Position numbers and translations under genes: made by a program. Of a DNA stretch of 64,000 bases, positions 1-7,734 are shown one piece after another. The notes beneath the pieces were generated by a model. The model worked only from the letters and a program-made list of their open reading frames with translations. It had not been told where the DNA came from and searched no databases. This DNA is from Paenibacillus assamensis DSM 18201 (GTDB taxonomy: Bacteria; Bacillota; Bacilli; Paenibacillales; Paenibacillaceae): contig NZ_AULU01000009.1 in NCBI RefSeq assembly GCF_000422445.1, positions 1 to 64,000 of the forward strand, in the 5' to 3' direction. How positions within the stretch are numbered: position 1 is the first letter of the stretch; every line of letters begins with the position of its first letter.

Positions 1-65
1 CGAATCCAAAAGGTTATGCTGGTGAATGATAGATAGGTTTCATAAGCACAATCTGTATCATTAAA

Positions 66-112
66 AAATCCCTCTACACGCCTGCTGATAGCAGCAACGT
101 TTAGAGGGATTT
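66..112 (-). terminator. Intrinsic terminator downstream of the U32 gene
   Basis: An 11-bp perfect inverted repeat (66-76 with 102-112, AAATCCCTCTA/TAGAGGGATTT) encloses a smaller CTGCT/AGCAG hairpin. On the minus strand it is followed by a T run (63-68). It lies beyond the hexamer array, so the array is probably transcribed as 3' UTR of the U32 gene. Confidence 0.7.
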
Positions 113-182
113 CAGCATTGTACGTATCTATTGCTTTCTCAAATAAGTTCTCTAGCAACGCACAACGCATACGTCTACATGT

Positions 183-266
183 ACATCTACATCTACATCT
201 ACATCTACATCTACATCTACATCTACATCTACATCTACATCTACATCTACATCTACATCTACATCT
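183..266. repeat. Tandem hexamer array, 14 copies of ACATCT
   Basis: Fourteen uninterrupted copies of ACATCT on the plus strand (AGATGT on minus) lie between the U32 stop codon and its terminator. The array is translatable as repeating His-Leu on the plus strand, but no gene context supports that. A hexamer keeps reading frame, and the array lies outside any credible CDS, so copy-number change would affect only the 3' UTR. Uninterrupted arrays of this kind usually vary in length between strains. Confidence 0.95.
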
Positions 267-287
267 ACACGTCAATTGTAGATGTAG
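259..287. repeat. Stem-loop capping the hexamer array
   Basis: CTACATCTACA (259-269) and TGTAGATGTAG (277-287) are perfect 11-bp complements with a 7-base loop. One arm lies within the last array units. In the U32 mRNA the free arm at 277-287 could pair with any unit of the array, giving alternative hairpins of different loop length. Confidence 0.75.
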
Positions 288-303
288 TTTAAGAAACGCT
301 CTA

Positions 304-2856
304 TTATTTCACCAACTGACCACGCGTAACACCAAGCTGATTCGTTGCTTTCAACTTACGCCATACTTGCGTACCGCTAACCTGTCCACGCAAAGCCTGC
401 TGATAAAGGTCAATAACCTCAGTTACCTGCTCTGGCGTCTCTTCCAAGAACTCAACGCGATAAGACGGCACGCCCAACTCCATAAAGTTGGCCAAGTATT
501 CTGCACCCGATTGCTCGATTGCATTATACACCGTATTACGGCAGCCTTCATCAACACGAACTGGGTGAGACATACCGATACGGTCACGCAAAGAGATGTT
601 GTGCTCTTCACAAGGACGGCCACAGTTCGTATAATCAGTACCTTCACTTAGGAATGTACAATACGTACAGTGCTCCGTATGGAACATCGGCAAATGCTGA
701 TGAATAACGATTTCAAGCTTAGACGTTTCAGAGCGCCCCAACATATCGACCATTTGCTGAATATTCAGGTCATACGAAGGTGTAATTTTGTCCAAACCTT
801 CTTCCATAAACAATTGAACCGTTTTATGATTCGCTACGTTCAAAGAGAAGTCACCTATAATTTGCGGGAACTTACCGTACTCCAGCTGAACATCAGCAGG
901 CACGATGCCTTCCGCTATTTGTCTCTCCCAATCCGCTTTCGCTTGTTGATAGAAATACAATGCTCCTGTATTACGCACCAACACTGCATCTGGCTTCAGC
1001 TTCAAAATGTTGCGATGGTATCCGTTCTCGTTCGGCATATGAATACGCGGTGTAACGAGCGCAATTGGCTTGCCAGCAGCACGACATGTTTCGATTGCAG
1101 CTGGGAATTGCTTAATGAATTCGAAGTCAGCGTAAATCATCGCTACATCGGTCTTCACCGCAGTTTGCACCTGCTCCAGCGTACGGCATAGCGCTGTTAG
1201 CTGCGCTTCGCCATAAGCGATACTAGTATGCTCAACAACCGCATCTGCCAATACATCCACGTCACGCTTCACATAGACAGGAGGCTTTGGTCGCTCGCCA
1301 GCCAAGTGATCTACAGCACGACGGCGAATCGCATTCAACTCGCGCATTGGTACGATAACGTCACCTTCCAGCGTTACGTCGATCTGTTCCAATTGGTACA
1401 CCGTACCGCCAAGGCGGCCAAATTGCTCTTCTAGCAAAGCTTTGTCCATAGGACGCTTCTGCGCCGCTTCTAACGCGATCTCAGAAACTACTTCAACAGT
1501 TGTACCCTTTTGCACATCTGTCCACCACGTGCGCATTGGCTCACCTACACGGCCTTCTACACGCACATGCATCGGGAATACCTTATAAGGCTTCTCCGTG
1601 TCAAACGTAGCACGCATACGCTTATCCAACGCCTGGTCACTTGTCTTCCAAATCTTATCGCCAACCTTAACTCGACGAAGATCCACATCGCTGCGCCCTG
1701 GTACAATGTCCACGAGCCAGCCTTCTTCCGCTTCGCCTTCGAGCTTAACGCCCTTGCGACGAAGGTCATAGATGCGGCCGCCTTCTTCCTTCTTCGTCGG
1801 GTCACCCGCATCAAAGCCAATACCATCTCCGCGCTTCAATGGCGCTTCGATCTTACACACGACGCCGTCACGCAGCACCTGCTCAACGCGTCCCACATAC
1901 ACACCGCGGCTCTTCGGGAACGTACCGTCTACGAGCTGCTTATTGTTCGTGCCGTTCAAGAAGCCATGCGTAAAGCCGCGAGAGAAGCTCTGCTGCAGCT
2001 CACGTACTTCTTCCTTCGTCGGGCCAGTCCAAGTATCTGCGAAGTAATCATCGATCGCTTTGCGATACTTGCTCACTACGTTAGCAACATATTCCGGCTG
2101 TTTCATACGGCCTTCAATTTTAAAGGAAACAACGCCCGCTTCGATCAAATCAGGCACAAGCTCAATCGCTGCCAAGTCCTTCGGTGACAACAAGTATGTG
2201 ATATCACCCATTGGCTGATGCTCACCGTCTACCATCATGTCATATGGCAAGCGACATGCTTGTGCACATTCACCGCGGTTCGCAGAGCGACCGCCCCACA
2301 TCTCGGACGTCAAACATTGTCCAGAGTAGGATACGCACAATGCACCGTGAACGAACACTTCAAGCGGTACATTAGCCGAATCAGCAATTTTCTTAATCTG
2401 CTTTAAGTTATTCTCACGACCAAGCACAACCCGCTCCATATCATACGGTTTCGTAAACTCAACCGCTTCAGGAGACGTTATCGTCATCTGAGTCGAACCA
2501 TGAATCGGGAAGTCTGGCGACATCTCACGAATCATTTTCACAAGACCCAAGTCCTGTACAATAACCGCGTCAACCCCAGCGTCGATACATGCATCAATTA
2601 GCGCTTGCGCGTCTTTTAATTCATCTTCAAATACAAGTATATTGAAAGTCAAAAACCCTTTAACTCCATAGCTATGCAAATAAGCCATAATGTCTGGTAG
2701 ATCATCCATGCGGAAGTTATTTGCACGCGCACGCGCATTGAACTTCTCTACACCAAAAAATATCGCATCTGCTCCGTTTGCAACGGCAGCTCGCATGCAA
2801 TCCCAATCTCCAGCCGGCGCCAACAACTCTATATCTTCTCGTCTAATATCTCTCAT
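304..2856 (-). CDS. U32 family protein (RlhA/TrhP-type RNA hydroxylation), two-module form
   Basis: About 850 residues. The N-terminal U32 module (ELLAPAGDW near the start; Cys cluster HGALC...GQC...GECAQACRLPY around residues 170-205) is followed by a DUF3656-like middle. A second TIM-barrel-like module carries its own Cys cluster (HCTYCTF...NCGRPCEEH, about 715-740). Family knowledge: U32 proteins RlhA and TrhP hydroxylate cytidine in 23S rRNA or uridine in tRNA using prephenate and an Fe-S cluster; protease activity is doubtful for most. The ATG at 2856 is chosen because GGAGG (2863-2867) directly abuts the upstream ATG at 2862 but is 6 nt from 2856. RNA target unknown. Confidence 0.85.
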   Translation of the reverse strand: MRDIRREDIELLAPAGDWDCMRAAVANGADAIFFGVEKFNARARANNFRMDDLPDIMAYLHSYGVKGFLTFNILVFEDELKDAQALIDACIDAGVDAVIVQDLGLVKMIREMSPDFPIHGSTQMTITSPEAVEFTKPYDMERVVLGRENNLKQIKKIADSANVPLEVFVHGALCVSYSGQCLTSEMWGGRSANRGECAQACRLPYDMMVDGEHQPMGDITYLLSPKDLAAIELVPDLIEAGVVSFKIEGRMKQPEYVANVVSKYRKAIDDYFADTWTGPTKEEVRELQQSFSRGFTHGFLNGTNNKQLVDGTFPKSRGVYVGRVEQVLRDGVVCKIEAPLKRGDGIGFDAGDPTKKEEGGRIYDLRRKGVKLEGEAEEGWLVDIVPGRSDVDLRRVKVGDKIWKTSDQALDKRMRATFDTEKPYKVFPMHVRVEGRVGEPMRTWWTDVQKGTTVEVVSEIALEAAQKRPMDKALLEEQFGRLGGTVYQLEQIDVTLEGDVIVPMRELNAIRRRAVDHLAGERPKPPVYVKRDVDVLADAVVEHTSIAYGEAQLTALCRTLEQVQTAVKTDVAMIYADFEFIKQFPAAIETCRAAGKPIALVTPRIHMPNENGYHRNILKLKPDAVLVRNTGALYFYQQAKADWERQIAEGIVPADVQLEYGKFPQIIGDFSLNVANHKTVQLFMEEGLDKITPSYDLNIQQMVDMLGRSETSKLEIVIHQHLPMFHTEHCTYCTFLSEGTDYTNCGRPCEEHNISLRDRIGMSHPVRVDEGCRNTVYNAIEQSGAEYLANFMELGVPSYRVEFLEETPEQVTEVIDLYQQALRGQVSGTQVWRKLKATNQLGVTRGQLVK

Positions 2857-2956
2857 TCTCATCCTCCGTAAGTTGCGTTAAGCACTAACTATATAGTTTA
2901 CCCCATTCCCCTGCTCCGATCTACCTAAAGTGATCATTTGCCATGAGTTCCATCAC

Positions 2957-2984
2957 AAAAAGACACCCCTAGGGGTGTCTTTTT
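2957..2984 (-). terminator. Intrinsic terminator of the first PepSY gene
   Basis: A perfect 28-bp palindrome: AAAAAGACACCCCT and its complement. Both sides end in A/T runs, so it could work in either direction. It lies 43 bases past the stop of the minus-strand PepSY gene. Confidence 0.85.
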
Positions 2985-3026
2985 AGTTTAAAACTCGCAA
3001 CGTTTAGCTATTGATATCGTGTCGAA

Positions 3027-3674
3027 TTAATCTTCCAATTCTACCTTAAGGACTTTACCTGTCTCAGCACTTACGTATACCGTAGCATCGTCACCTTTTT
3101 TCACATCAATTTCTACTTCATATACGTACTCATACACATGATTACGAAACTTTTTCTCAAGTTCAACCTCTTCAACTTTACCAGTTACTTGAGTTAAAGC
3201 TATTTTCTTAGCTTGCTCCTTGCTAATGTTCACTTTGCCTGTTGGTATGTTTTTCTTCTCATCACGATCATCGCGGTCATCATTATCATCGTCGTTATCA
3301 TCACGGTCGTCATGATCGTTATCGTCATCGTCGTTTTTGAAGTTCTTTTTAAAATCTTTTTCCCAAGTCACATGAGCTGTCGTTGCATCAATGATCACTT
3401 CATCTTCTTTATCTTTACGGTTCTCGAACTCAACATGATAAACGAGACGGCCATTGATTTTTTCCAATTCGATTTCATCAATTTTAGCATCCTTGTACAA
3501 GCCTTTAGCGATTATCTTCGCTTGTGCGAGAGATAGTTTTACTTCATTTTGATTAGCCGTTTGCACAGCTCTTGCCTTCGATTGGTCATTGTTATCCGCC
3601 ATGACTACCGAACCAAATCCTACGCCACCTACTAATACTGCTCCTGCAACTGTTGCTACTACCCAATTTTTCAT
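3027..3674 (-). CDS. Secreted protein with two PepSY domains and an Asp-rich linker
   Basis: 215 residues. A signal peptide (about 1-26, ending near VMADN) is followed by a first PepSY domain (about 45-105, LAQAKIIAK...VDEIELEK-like pattern ending in VTWEKDF). Then comes a roughly 40-residue linker made almost entirely of Asp, Asn and Arg, and a second PepSY domain (about 150-215, ISKEQAKKIAL...GKVLKVELED). PepSY domains are thought to inhibit or chaperone proteases or act in wall-associated propeptides; target unknown. SD AGGAGG lies 8 nt before the ATG. Paralogue of the next gene, which has the same promoter architecture. The acidic linker may bind cations (inference). Confidence 0.85.
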   Translation of the reverse strand: MKNWVVATVAGAVLVGGVGFGSVVMADNNDQSKARAVQTANQNEVKLSLAQAKIIAKGLYKDAKIDEIELEKINGRLVYHVEFENRKDKEDEVIIDATTAHVTWEKDFKKNFKNDDDDNDHDDRDDNDDDNDDRDDRDEKKNIPTGKVNISKEQAKKIALTQVTGKVEEVELEKKFRNHVYEYVYEVEIDVKKGDDATVYVSAETGKVLKVELED

Positions 3675-3780
3675 TTTGTTTTCCTCCTAATAATGTATCG
3701 TTTGAATTTTTAATTTGCGCTTATACTCATTTGGCTCTAAGATGCTGCCGTAAGTTCTTGTTGTTCTTTCCTATGACCTT

Positions 3781-3836
3781 ATATTAACGCTGCAAAATGA
3801 GAACACATGGATAGAAAGATGAGAAATTGATGAGAA
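3781..3836 (-). promoter_or_regulatory. Phased TTCTCAT operator plus -10 for the first PepSY gene
   Basis: Plus-strand ATGAGAA copies at 3797-3803, 3819-3825 and 3830-3836, spaced exactly 22 and 11 bp, read TTCTCAT toward the gene. Ten bases after the last copy is TAATAT (3781-3786), a likely -10. No good -35 is visible. The same arrangement recurs upstream of the neighbouring paralogue. An 11-bp period of direct repeats is typical of OmpR-family activators. Confidence 0.6.
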
Positions 3837-3919
3837 ATAAGCTATAAAAAATGAGATGCTTTATCATGATTGCAATAACTCTGTACAGGCTGTTCGCTCA
3901 TGTCTAAGCCCAAACATGC

Positions 3920-3949
3920 AAAAAAGACACCTCCTGGGGAAAGGTGCCT
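3920..3949 (-). terminator. Intrinsic terminator of the second PepSY gene
   Basis: On the minus strand an 8-bp stem (3942-3949 with 3925-3932, AGGCACCT/AGGTGTCT, one G-T pair) is followed by a six-base T run (3920-3925). It lies about 120 bases after the stop at 4072. Confidence 0.8.
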
Positions 3950-4071
3950 CTTATCAACCCTGCCAATTATATAAAAACAATCGCAATGACCTACATCGCA
4001 CTAGCTAGCTATAGCTGTTTTTGCAATTGTTTCATCTGACAGAACACATCGAATAACTAGACTTCTAAATC

Positions 4072-4608
4072 TTAATCTTCGTCACCGTCATCGTCGTTAT
4101 CATCATCTTGATCGTCATCGCTGTCGCCATTGTCGTCGTTGTCATCATCATCCTGATCATCATTGTCATCGTCTTGATCGTCGTTATCATCATGATCATC
4201 GCGGTCATCGTTTAGATCGTCATTGTCATCATTATCATCGTTGTCATCGCGATCATCATCGTCATTGTCATCATTCAATTTGAAATCTTTTTCGAATGTC
4301 ACACTTCCCGTATCTGCATCAATGTAAATCTCATCTTCTTTATCTTTACGATTCTCAAACTCGACATGATACACAAGACGACCATTTTTCTTTTCCAGCT
4401 CGATCTCTTCAATCTTGCCACCGTTATATACTTGATTCGCAATCTGTTTCGCCAATGCTAACGAAATTCGAACTTCATTCTTTTTCGAAGTTTGCACGAC
4501 CTTAGCTTGCTTATTATCATGATCTGCATTTACTACACTGCCATATCCAAGACCAAGTCCACTTACTACTAACGCACCTGCCACTGAAGTCGCAATCCAT
4601 TTTTTCAT
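4072..4608 (-). CDS. Secreted PepSY protein with a long Asp-rich C-terminal tail
   Basis: 178 residues: signal peptide (about 1-29), one PepSY domain (about 45-108, IANQVYNGGKIEEIELEK...GSVTFEKDF) and then about 65 residues of almost pure Asp with some Asn, Arg and Gln up to the stop. It is clearly a paralogue of the adjacent two-domain protein, but the second PepSY domain is absent and the acidic linker has become a terminal tail. The coding DNA is a degenerate GAT/GAC repeat, so slippage could have produced this. SD AAGGAGG precedes the ATG. Possible roles: divalent-cation binding or protease modulation at the wall; not provable here. Confidence 0.8.
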   Translation of the reverse strand: MKKWIATSVAGALVVSGLGLGYGSVVNADHDNKQAKVVQTSKKNEVRISLALAKQIANQVYNGGKIEEIELEKKNGRLVYHVEFENRKDKEDEIYIDADTGSVTFEKDFKLNDDNDDDDRDDNDDNDDNDDLNDDRDDHDDNDDQDDDNDDQDDDDNDDNGDSDDDQDDDNDDDGDED

Positions 4609-4685
4609 TTTACAATTCCTCCTTGAAAGTTGAATTTTCGTTATACTTCCTGCTGTACGTTTCTACTGTTCTTGCTTACATCCTC

Positions 4686-4741
4686 ATCATAGATGTTGAA
4701 AATGAGAAGAAAACAATAGCAAAATGAGAAATTGCTGAGAA
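4686..4741 (-). promoter_or_regulatory. Phased TTCTCAT operator plus -10 for the second PepSY gene
   Basis: Plus-strand ATGAGAA at 4702-4708 and 4724-4730 and CTGAGAA at 4735-4741: spacing 22 and 11 bp, as at the sister gene. TATGAT (4686-4691) lies exactly 10 bases downstream of the proximal copy, again as at the sister gene. Confidence 0.6.
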
Positions 4742-4800
4742 TATAAGACAACAAAAAACCTGCCCCGTGTAAAAACAGAAAGCAGGCATATACCATCTTC

Positions 4801-5838
4801 TTATTTTTTTCCTAACGTTACTTTCCTCTCAACTACTTTACCATTAACTCGCTGTTTCACCTTCACCTTAATCGTTTTACCCGGCAATACACCTTTTAGC
4901 GCCTCATTCACATCAACAATCGTTTGAACAGGTTGACCGTTTACAGCGAGCATTTTGTCTCCTTTACTCAAACCTGCCTTTTTGGCATTAGCCGCTTTTA
5001 CCTCTGTAATCGTTAATCCTTCTTTCGTCGGCAAACCATAAGAAGCAGCCCAACTCTCTTCCAACATAATCCCAATCGAAGCTCGTCTTACCTTACTATG
5101 TTGGAGCATTTCAGCTACTACCCATCTCACCGTATCTACAGGCACAGCAAATCCAAGCGTATCAACATCCTCACCGAATGCCTTCAACGTATTCACGCCA
5201 ATTACTTCACCACGTAAATTAACAAGGGGTCCACCACTATTACCTGGATTAATCGCTGCATCCGTTTGCAAATATCGATAGGGCTCATCAATGTTACGAT
5301 CCAATCCGCTTACAATACCTGCACTGACACTATTTCGCAGCTTCACTTGTAGAGGGACTCCGAAAGCAACAACCGTTTCACCAAGCTCCACTTTCGCGCG
5401 GTTGGAAGCCAGCTTCAACGTCCTCAAGTTCTTCGCGTTTATTTTAACTAGAGCAATATCTGTCTCTACATCTACAAGAGACTTCACTACATCGTACTTC
5501 TTCCCATCCTGAAAAATAACTTTTGCATCTTTGAGCCCTTTCACCACATGTGCATTTGTAACGATCCAACCATCACTAGCAATGACAAAGCCACTCCCAA
5601 ATCCTAATGCATCCCGCGGATCTTCCACTTCTTCTAATAGCAATGGATCTTGCCCAATAATCATCACTACCGCAGGGTTTACCTGTTTTACTAGATTCGG
5701 AATTACATGTGATGATACCTTCGATAAAGCAGCAGTAGATTGTGCAGCTCCCACAGAATGAGGCGTTACTGTTGCAGTTACAGCTATTACTAACGTTATT
5801 ATGATCGTGATTAATGGCCAATTTCTTATTCTTTTCAA
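4801..5838 (-). CDS. HtrA/DegP-like S1C serine protease with one PDZ domain
   Basis: About 345 residues: an N-terminal membrane anchor or signal (ITIIITLVIAVTATV), a trypsin-like domain with all triad motifs visible (TNAHVV for His, ETDIALVKI for Asp, GNSGGP for Ser) and a C-terminal PDZ domain (about 255-345). HtrA proteases degrade or chaperone misfolded secreted proteins. I choose the TTG at 5838, 8 nt after GGGAG. The open frame runs on to 5952 but crosses the terminator at 5917-5940, so that extension is not credible. Its neighbours, two PepSY proteins, suggest shared envelope-stress or protease-control functions (inference). Confidence 0.88.
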   Translation of the reverse strand: MKRIRNWPLITIIITLVIAVTATVTPHSVGAAQSTAALSKVSSHVIPNLVKQVNPAVVMIIGQDPLLLEEVEDPRDALGFGSGFVIASDGWIVTNAHVVKGLKDAKVIFQDGKKYDVVKSLVDVETDIALVKINAKNLRTLKLASNRAKVELGETVVAFGVPLQVKLRNSVSAGIVSGLDRNIDEPYRYLQTDAAINPGNSGGPLVNLRGEVIGVNTLKAFGEDVDTLGFAVPVDTVRWVVAEMLQHSKVRRASIGIMLEESWAASYGLPTKEGLTITEVKAANAKKAGLSKGDKMLAVNGQPVQTIVDVNEALKGVLPGKTIKVKVKQRVNGKVVERKVTLGKK

Positions 5839-5909
5839 AAACAACACTCCCACCATGCATATAATCATATTCTCATATCTATTATAAACGTTCTCCTCCG
5901 TTCGGAAAT

Positions 5910-5940
5910 AAAAAAACCCTTTGACGATAATCATCAAAGA
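5910..5940 (-). terminator. Intrinsic terminator after the small membrane protein gene
   Basis: On the minus strand CTTTGA...TCAAAG (5934-5939 with 5919-5924, extendable around mismatches) is followed by a seven-base T run (5910-5916). Confidence 0.75.
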
Positions 5941-6031
5941 GCTCAACACCATCCGACGTCTATGAATCGGTCCCCACTTGACCGAATTCTTCTATACATA
6001 TGCATGAGACTACTTTCTAACGGCTCCTACA

Positions 6032-6271
6032 CTACTTTAAAAAGAAGAAGTAATCTGGAGGAGTAATTCCAAGATATCCGCATACCATAACGACGTCTGC
6101 AAGAACAAATGTAAGCAAGCTTACTGCAGCAAACCCTAGTGCAAATAAGTTACGGGGACGCTGCTTCACTTGTCTAATCACTGCCCAGAACAAAATTAAA
6201 GTAAATGCGATCATAAATACATCGAACCAATCAAAGGCGACTTTGCCTGCCTCACCTGCAGCTATTAACAT
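6032..6271 (-). CDS. Small membrane protein with two predicted TM helices
   Basis: 79 residues from the ATG at 6271, which has GGGAGG 6 nt upstream; the open frame extends seven codons further without support. Two hydrophobic segments (about FDVFMIAFTLILFWAVI and FALGFAAVSLLTFVLADVV) are separated by a basic loop (RQVKQRPR). The pattern resembles small DUF2759-type proteins of Bacilli, but I cannot confirm the family by eye. Function unknown. It is probably monocistronic: a terminator follows it and about 270 bp of non-coding DNA precedes it. Confidence 0.7.
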   Translation of the reverse strand: MLIAAGEAGKVAFDWFDVFMIAFTLILFWAVIRQVKQRPRNLFALGFAAVSLLTFVLADVVMVCGYLGITPPDYFFFLK

Positions 6272-6545
6272 GGTGGACCTCCCTTTATGCAAAGAGTTTA
6301 CCTATCTTATCCCATGTTATATTTATCCATTCTATCTTGCAACATAAATGTTGGAAATCGAACTAGATTGTCACGATTTAGTCACATTTCAGAGTGACAT
6401 GTAAGCTGTATCGAGACTATATTTATGACCCCCACTGATTAACAACGTTAATTATATACTTCGTAAAACACTGAAGTTTACATGACATACGAATGCTCGC
6501 TATTTCAAAAAAAGAGATTTCGAATGAGCCGTAACATCTACTTAT

Positions 6546-7313
6546 CTATGGAAGCAGTTCAATCTCATCATAAGAGCGAATCATTACATCTGCTGATGCC
6601 GGCTTCTGCTGAAAAAGACCATCCTCATCAATGAAAATGTGCATCGCACAGCCTGCGCTAGCGCTCATTTCCATATCCCCAGTAGAGTCTCCAATGACTA
6701 CAACGTCCTTCGGCTCCAACCCAAGCTCCTCACAAGCCAAATACACCATATCTGGATATGGTTTGCCATGGGACACACAATCATCCCCAACCACACTATC
6801 AAAATGCTGACGAATCCCCATCTTCGTCAAATGATCTTGGGAAGGTTCTTTATCGTCGGCAGTAACTACGCCTAACTTCAAGCCAAGTTCTTTACAGCGC
6901 TCTAAGAACGCCACAACACCACGTACAGGCTCAATTTGAGCGTTCAATACATTATTTGCATTTGCATGTTCAAATACATCTGTAGCTCGACGCACCGCAT
7001 CATTCCAAGGGACACCAGCACGGTATAAGTAATAAGCTGCGATGCCTATCATCTGTGAAGGAGAACCCATCGCCAGCGGGCCAAAGCGGTCATGAGATAA
7101 TACGTTACGACCCTCATCAAGTTCAACACCTAGCAAAAAGCCAGGACCTTCAGGAAGTTCTGCCCCTTCTAGTCGCAGCTCCCGCTCCAAGCCATCTAGT
7201 ACAGTCTCTGCCCAACGTCCCCATAAACTTATAAACCGCAATAAAGTACCGTCCTTGTCTAAAAGTACACCTTTTACTTGCACACGATTGCCGCCAACAC
7301 TTAATTCTGCCAT
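6546..7313 (-). CDS. HAD-superfamily hydrolase (phosphoglycolate phosphatase-like)
   Basis: 255 residues. HAD motif I DKDGTLL (about 20-26) has the nucleophilic Asp, motif II is VVTADD (about 145), the motif III lysine is in HGKPYPD (about 190), and motif IV is VVIGDSTGDM (about 215). A large insertion after motif I forms a C1-type helical cap. Such enzymes hydrolyse small phosphate esters; the substrate cannot be read from sequence. The start is placed at ATG 7313 with AAGG about 9 nt upstream; the GTG at 7322 sits against the SD. It lies downstream of uvrA, separated by a strong terminator. Confidence 0.85.
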   Translation of the reverse strand: MAELSVGGNRVQVKGVLLDKDGTLLRFISLWGRWAETVLDGLERELRLEGAELPEGPGFLLGVELDEGRNVLSHDRFGPLAMGSPSQMIGIAAYYLYRAGVPWNDAVRRATDVFEHANANNVLNAQIEPVRGVVAFLERCKELGLKLGVVTADDKEPSQDHLTKMGIRQHFDSVVGDDCVSHGKPYPDMVYLACEELGLEPKDVVVIGDSTGDMEMSASAGCAMHIFIDEDGLFQQKPASADVMIRSYDEIELLP

Positions 7314-7734
7314 CTCTCTCACCCTTTATTCTGTAGTCCATTCGCGGGTATTTCGTCTATACTACGTGTTCGACATAAGTAGTGCATTTCCTTCCAAAAA
7401 TCGCCTTCCTTAGACAACAGTTTAAAAAGCTTGCGTACCCAACATGTAATAGGGACACTAGACTAAAGTCGCCAGCTAGTATGCAAACAGCTCATAAGAT
7501 GGTACGGACGCAGCCGACATCTGTACGCATATTAAAAGTGCGATGTAATCAGGAAAGGTTGCATAACACTCCCTTCCCTGTTACATCGCACTTTATCCAG
7601 ATCACGATTAACAGTCACCAATTCATATACACAGATAACAACCCCATGATGAATGGTGTCCTGATTATCGTTGATTATCAATCATCGAATTCCACTTACC
7701 TTCCTAACTCTGCTTAACTAGCCTTAATTAAACC
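7314..7734. other. Intergenic region between the HAD gene and uvrA
   Basis: About 420 bp with no credible gene. The only clear element is the long uvrA terminator stem at 7535-7594. The promoter of the HAD gene should lie in 7320-7530, but I see no convincing -35/-10 pair. Confidence 0.6.
7535..7594 (-). terminator. Long-stem terminator downstream of uvrA
   Basis: A 14-bp perfect inverted repeat (AAAGTGCGATGTAA at 7535-7548 with its complement at 7581-7594) is extendable by four pairs past one bulge. A T run follows on the minus strand. Confidence 0.8.

Larger units (their letters stand above)
3675..4071. other. Intergenic region between the PepSY paralogues
   Basis: About 400 bp without a credible gene. 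It holds the predicted -10 and three-site operator of the first PepSY gene (3781-3836) and the terminator of the second (3920-3949). The remaining 120 bp (3950-4071) show nothing I recognise, including no remnant of a second PepSY domain. Confidence 0.7.

Noticed and set aside
118-651. Plus-strand open frame with a long His-Leu repeat
   Set aside because: It is the translation of the hexamer array plus the antisense of the U32 gene, with no SD and no family signal.
5839-5952. N-terminal extension of the HtrA-like protease
   Set aside because: It would cross the terminator at 5917-5940 and has no SD; the TTG at 5838 has one and gives a normal signal sequence.
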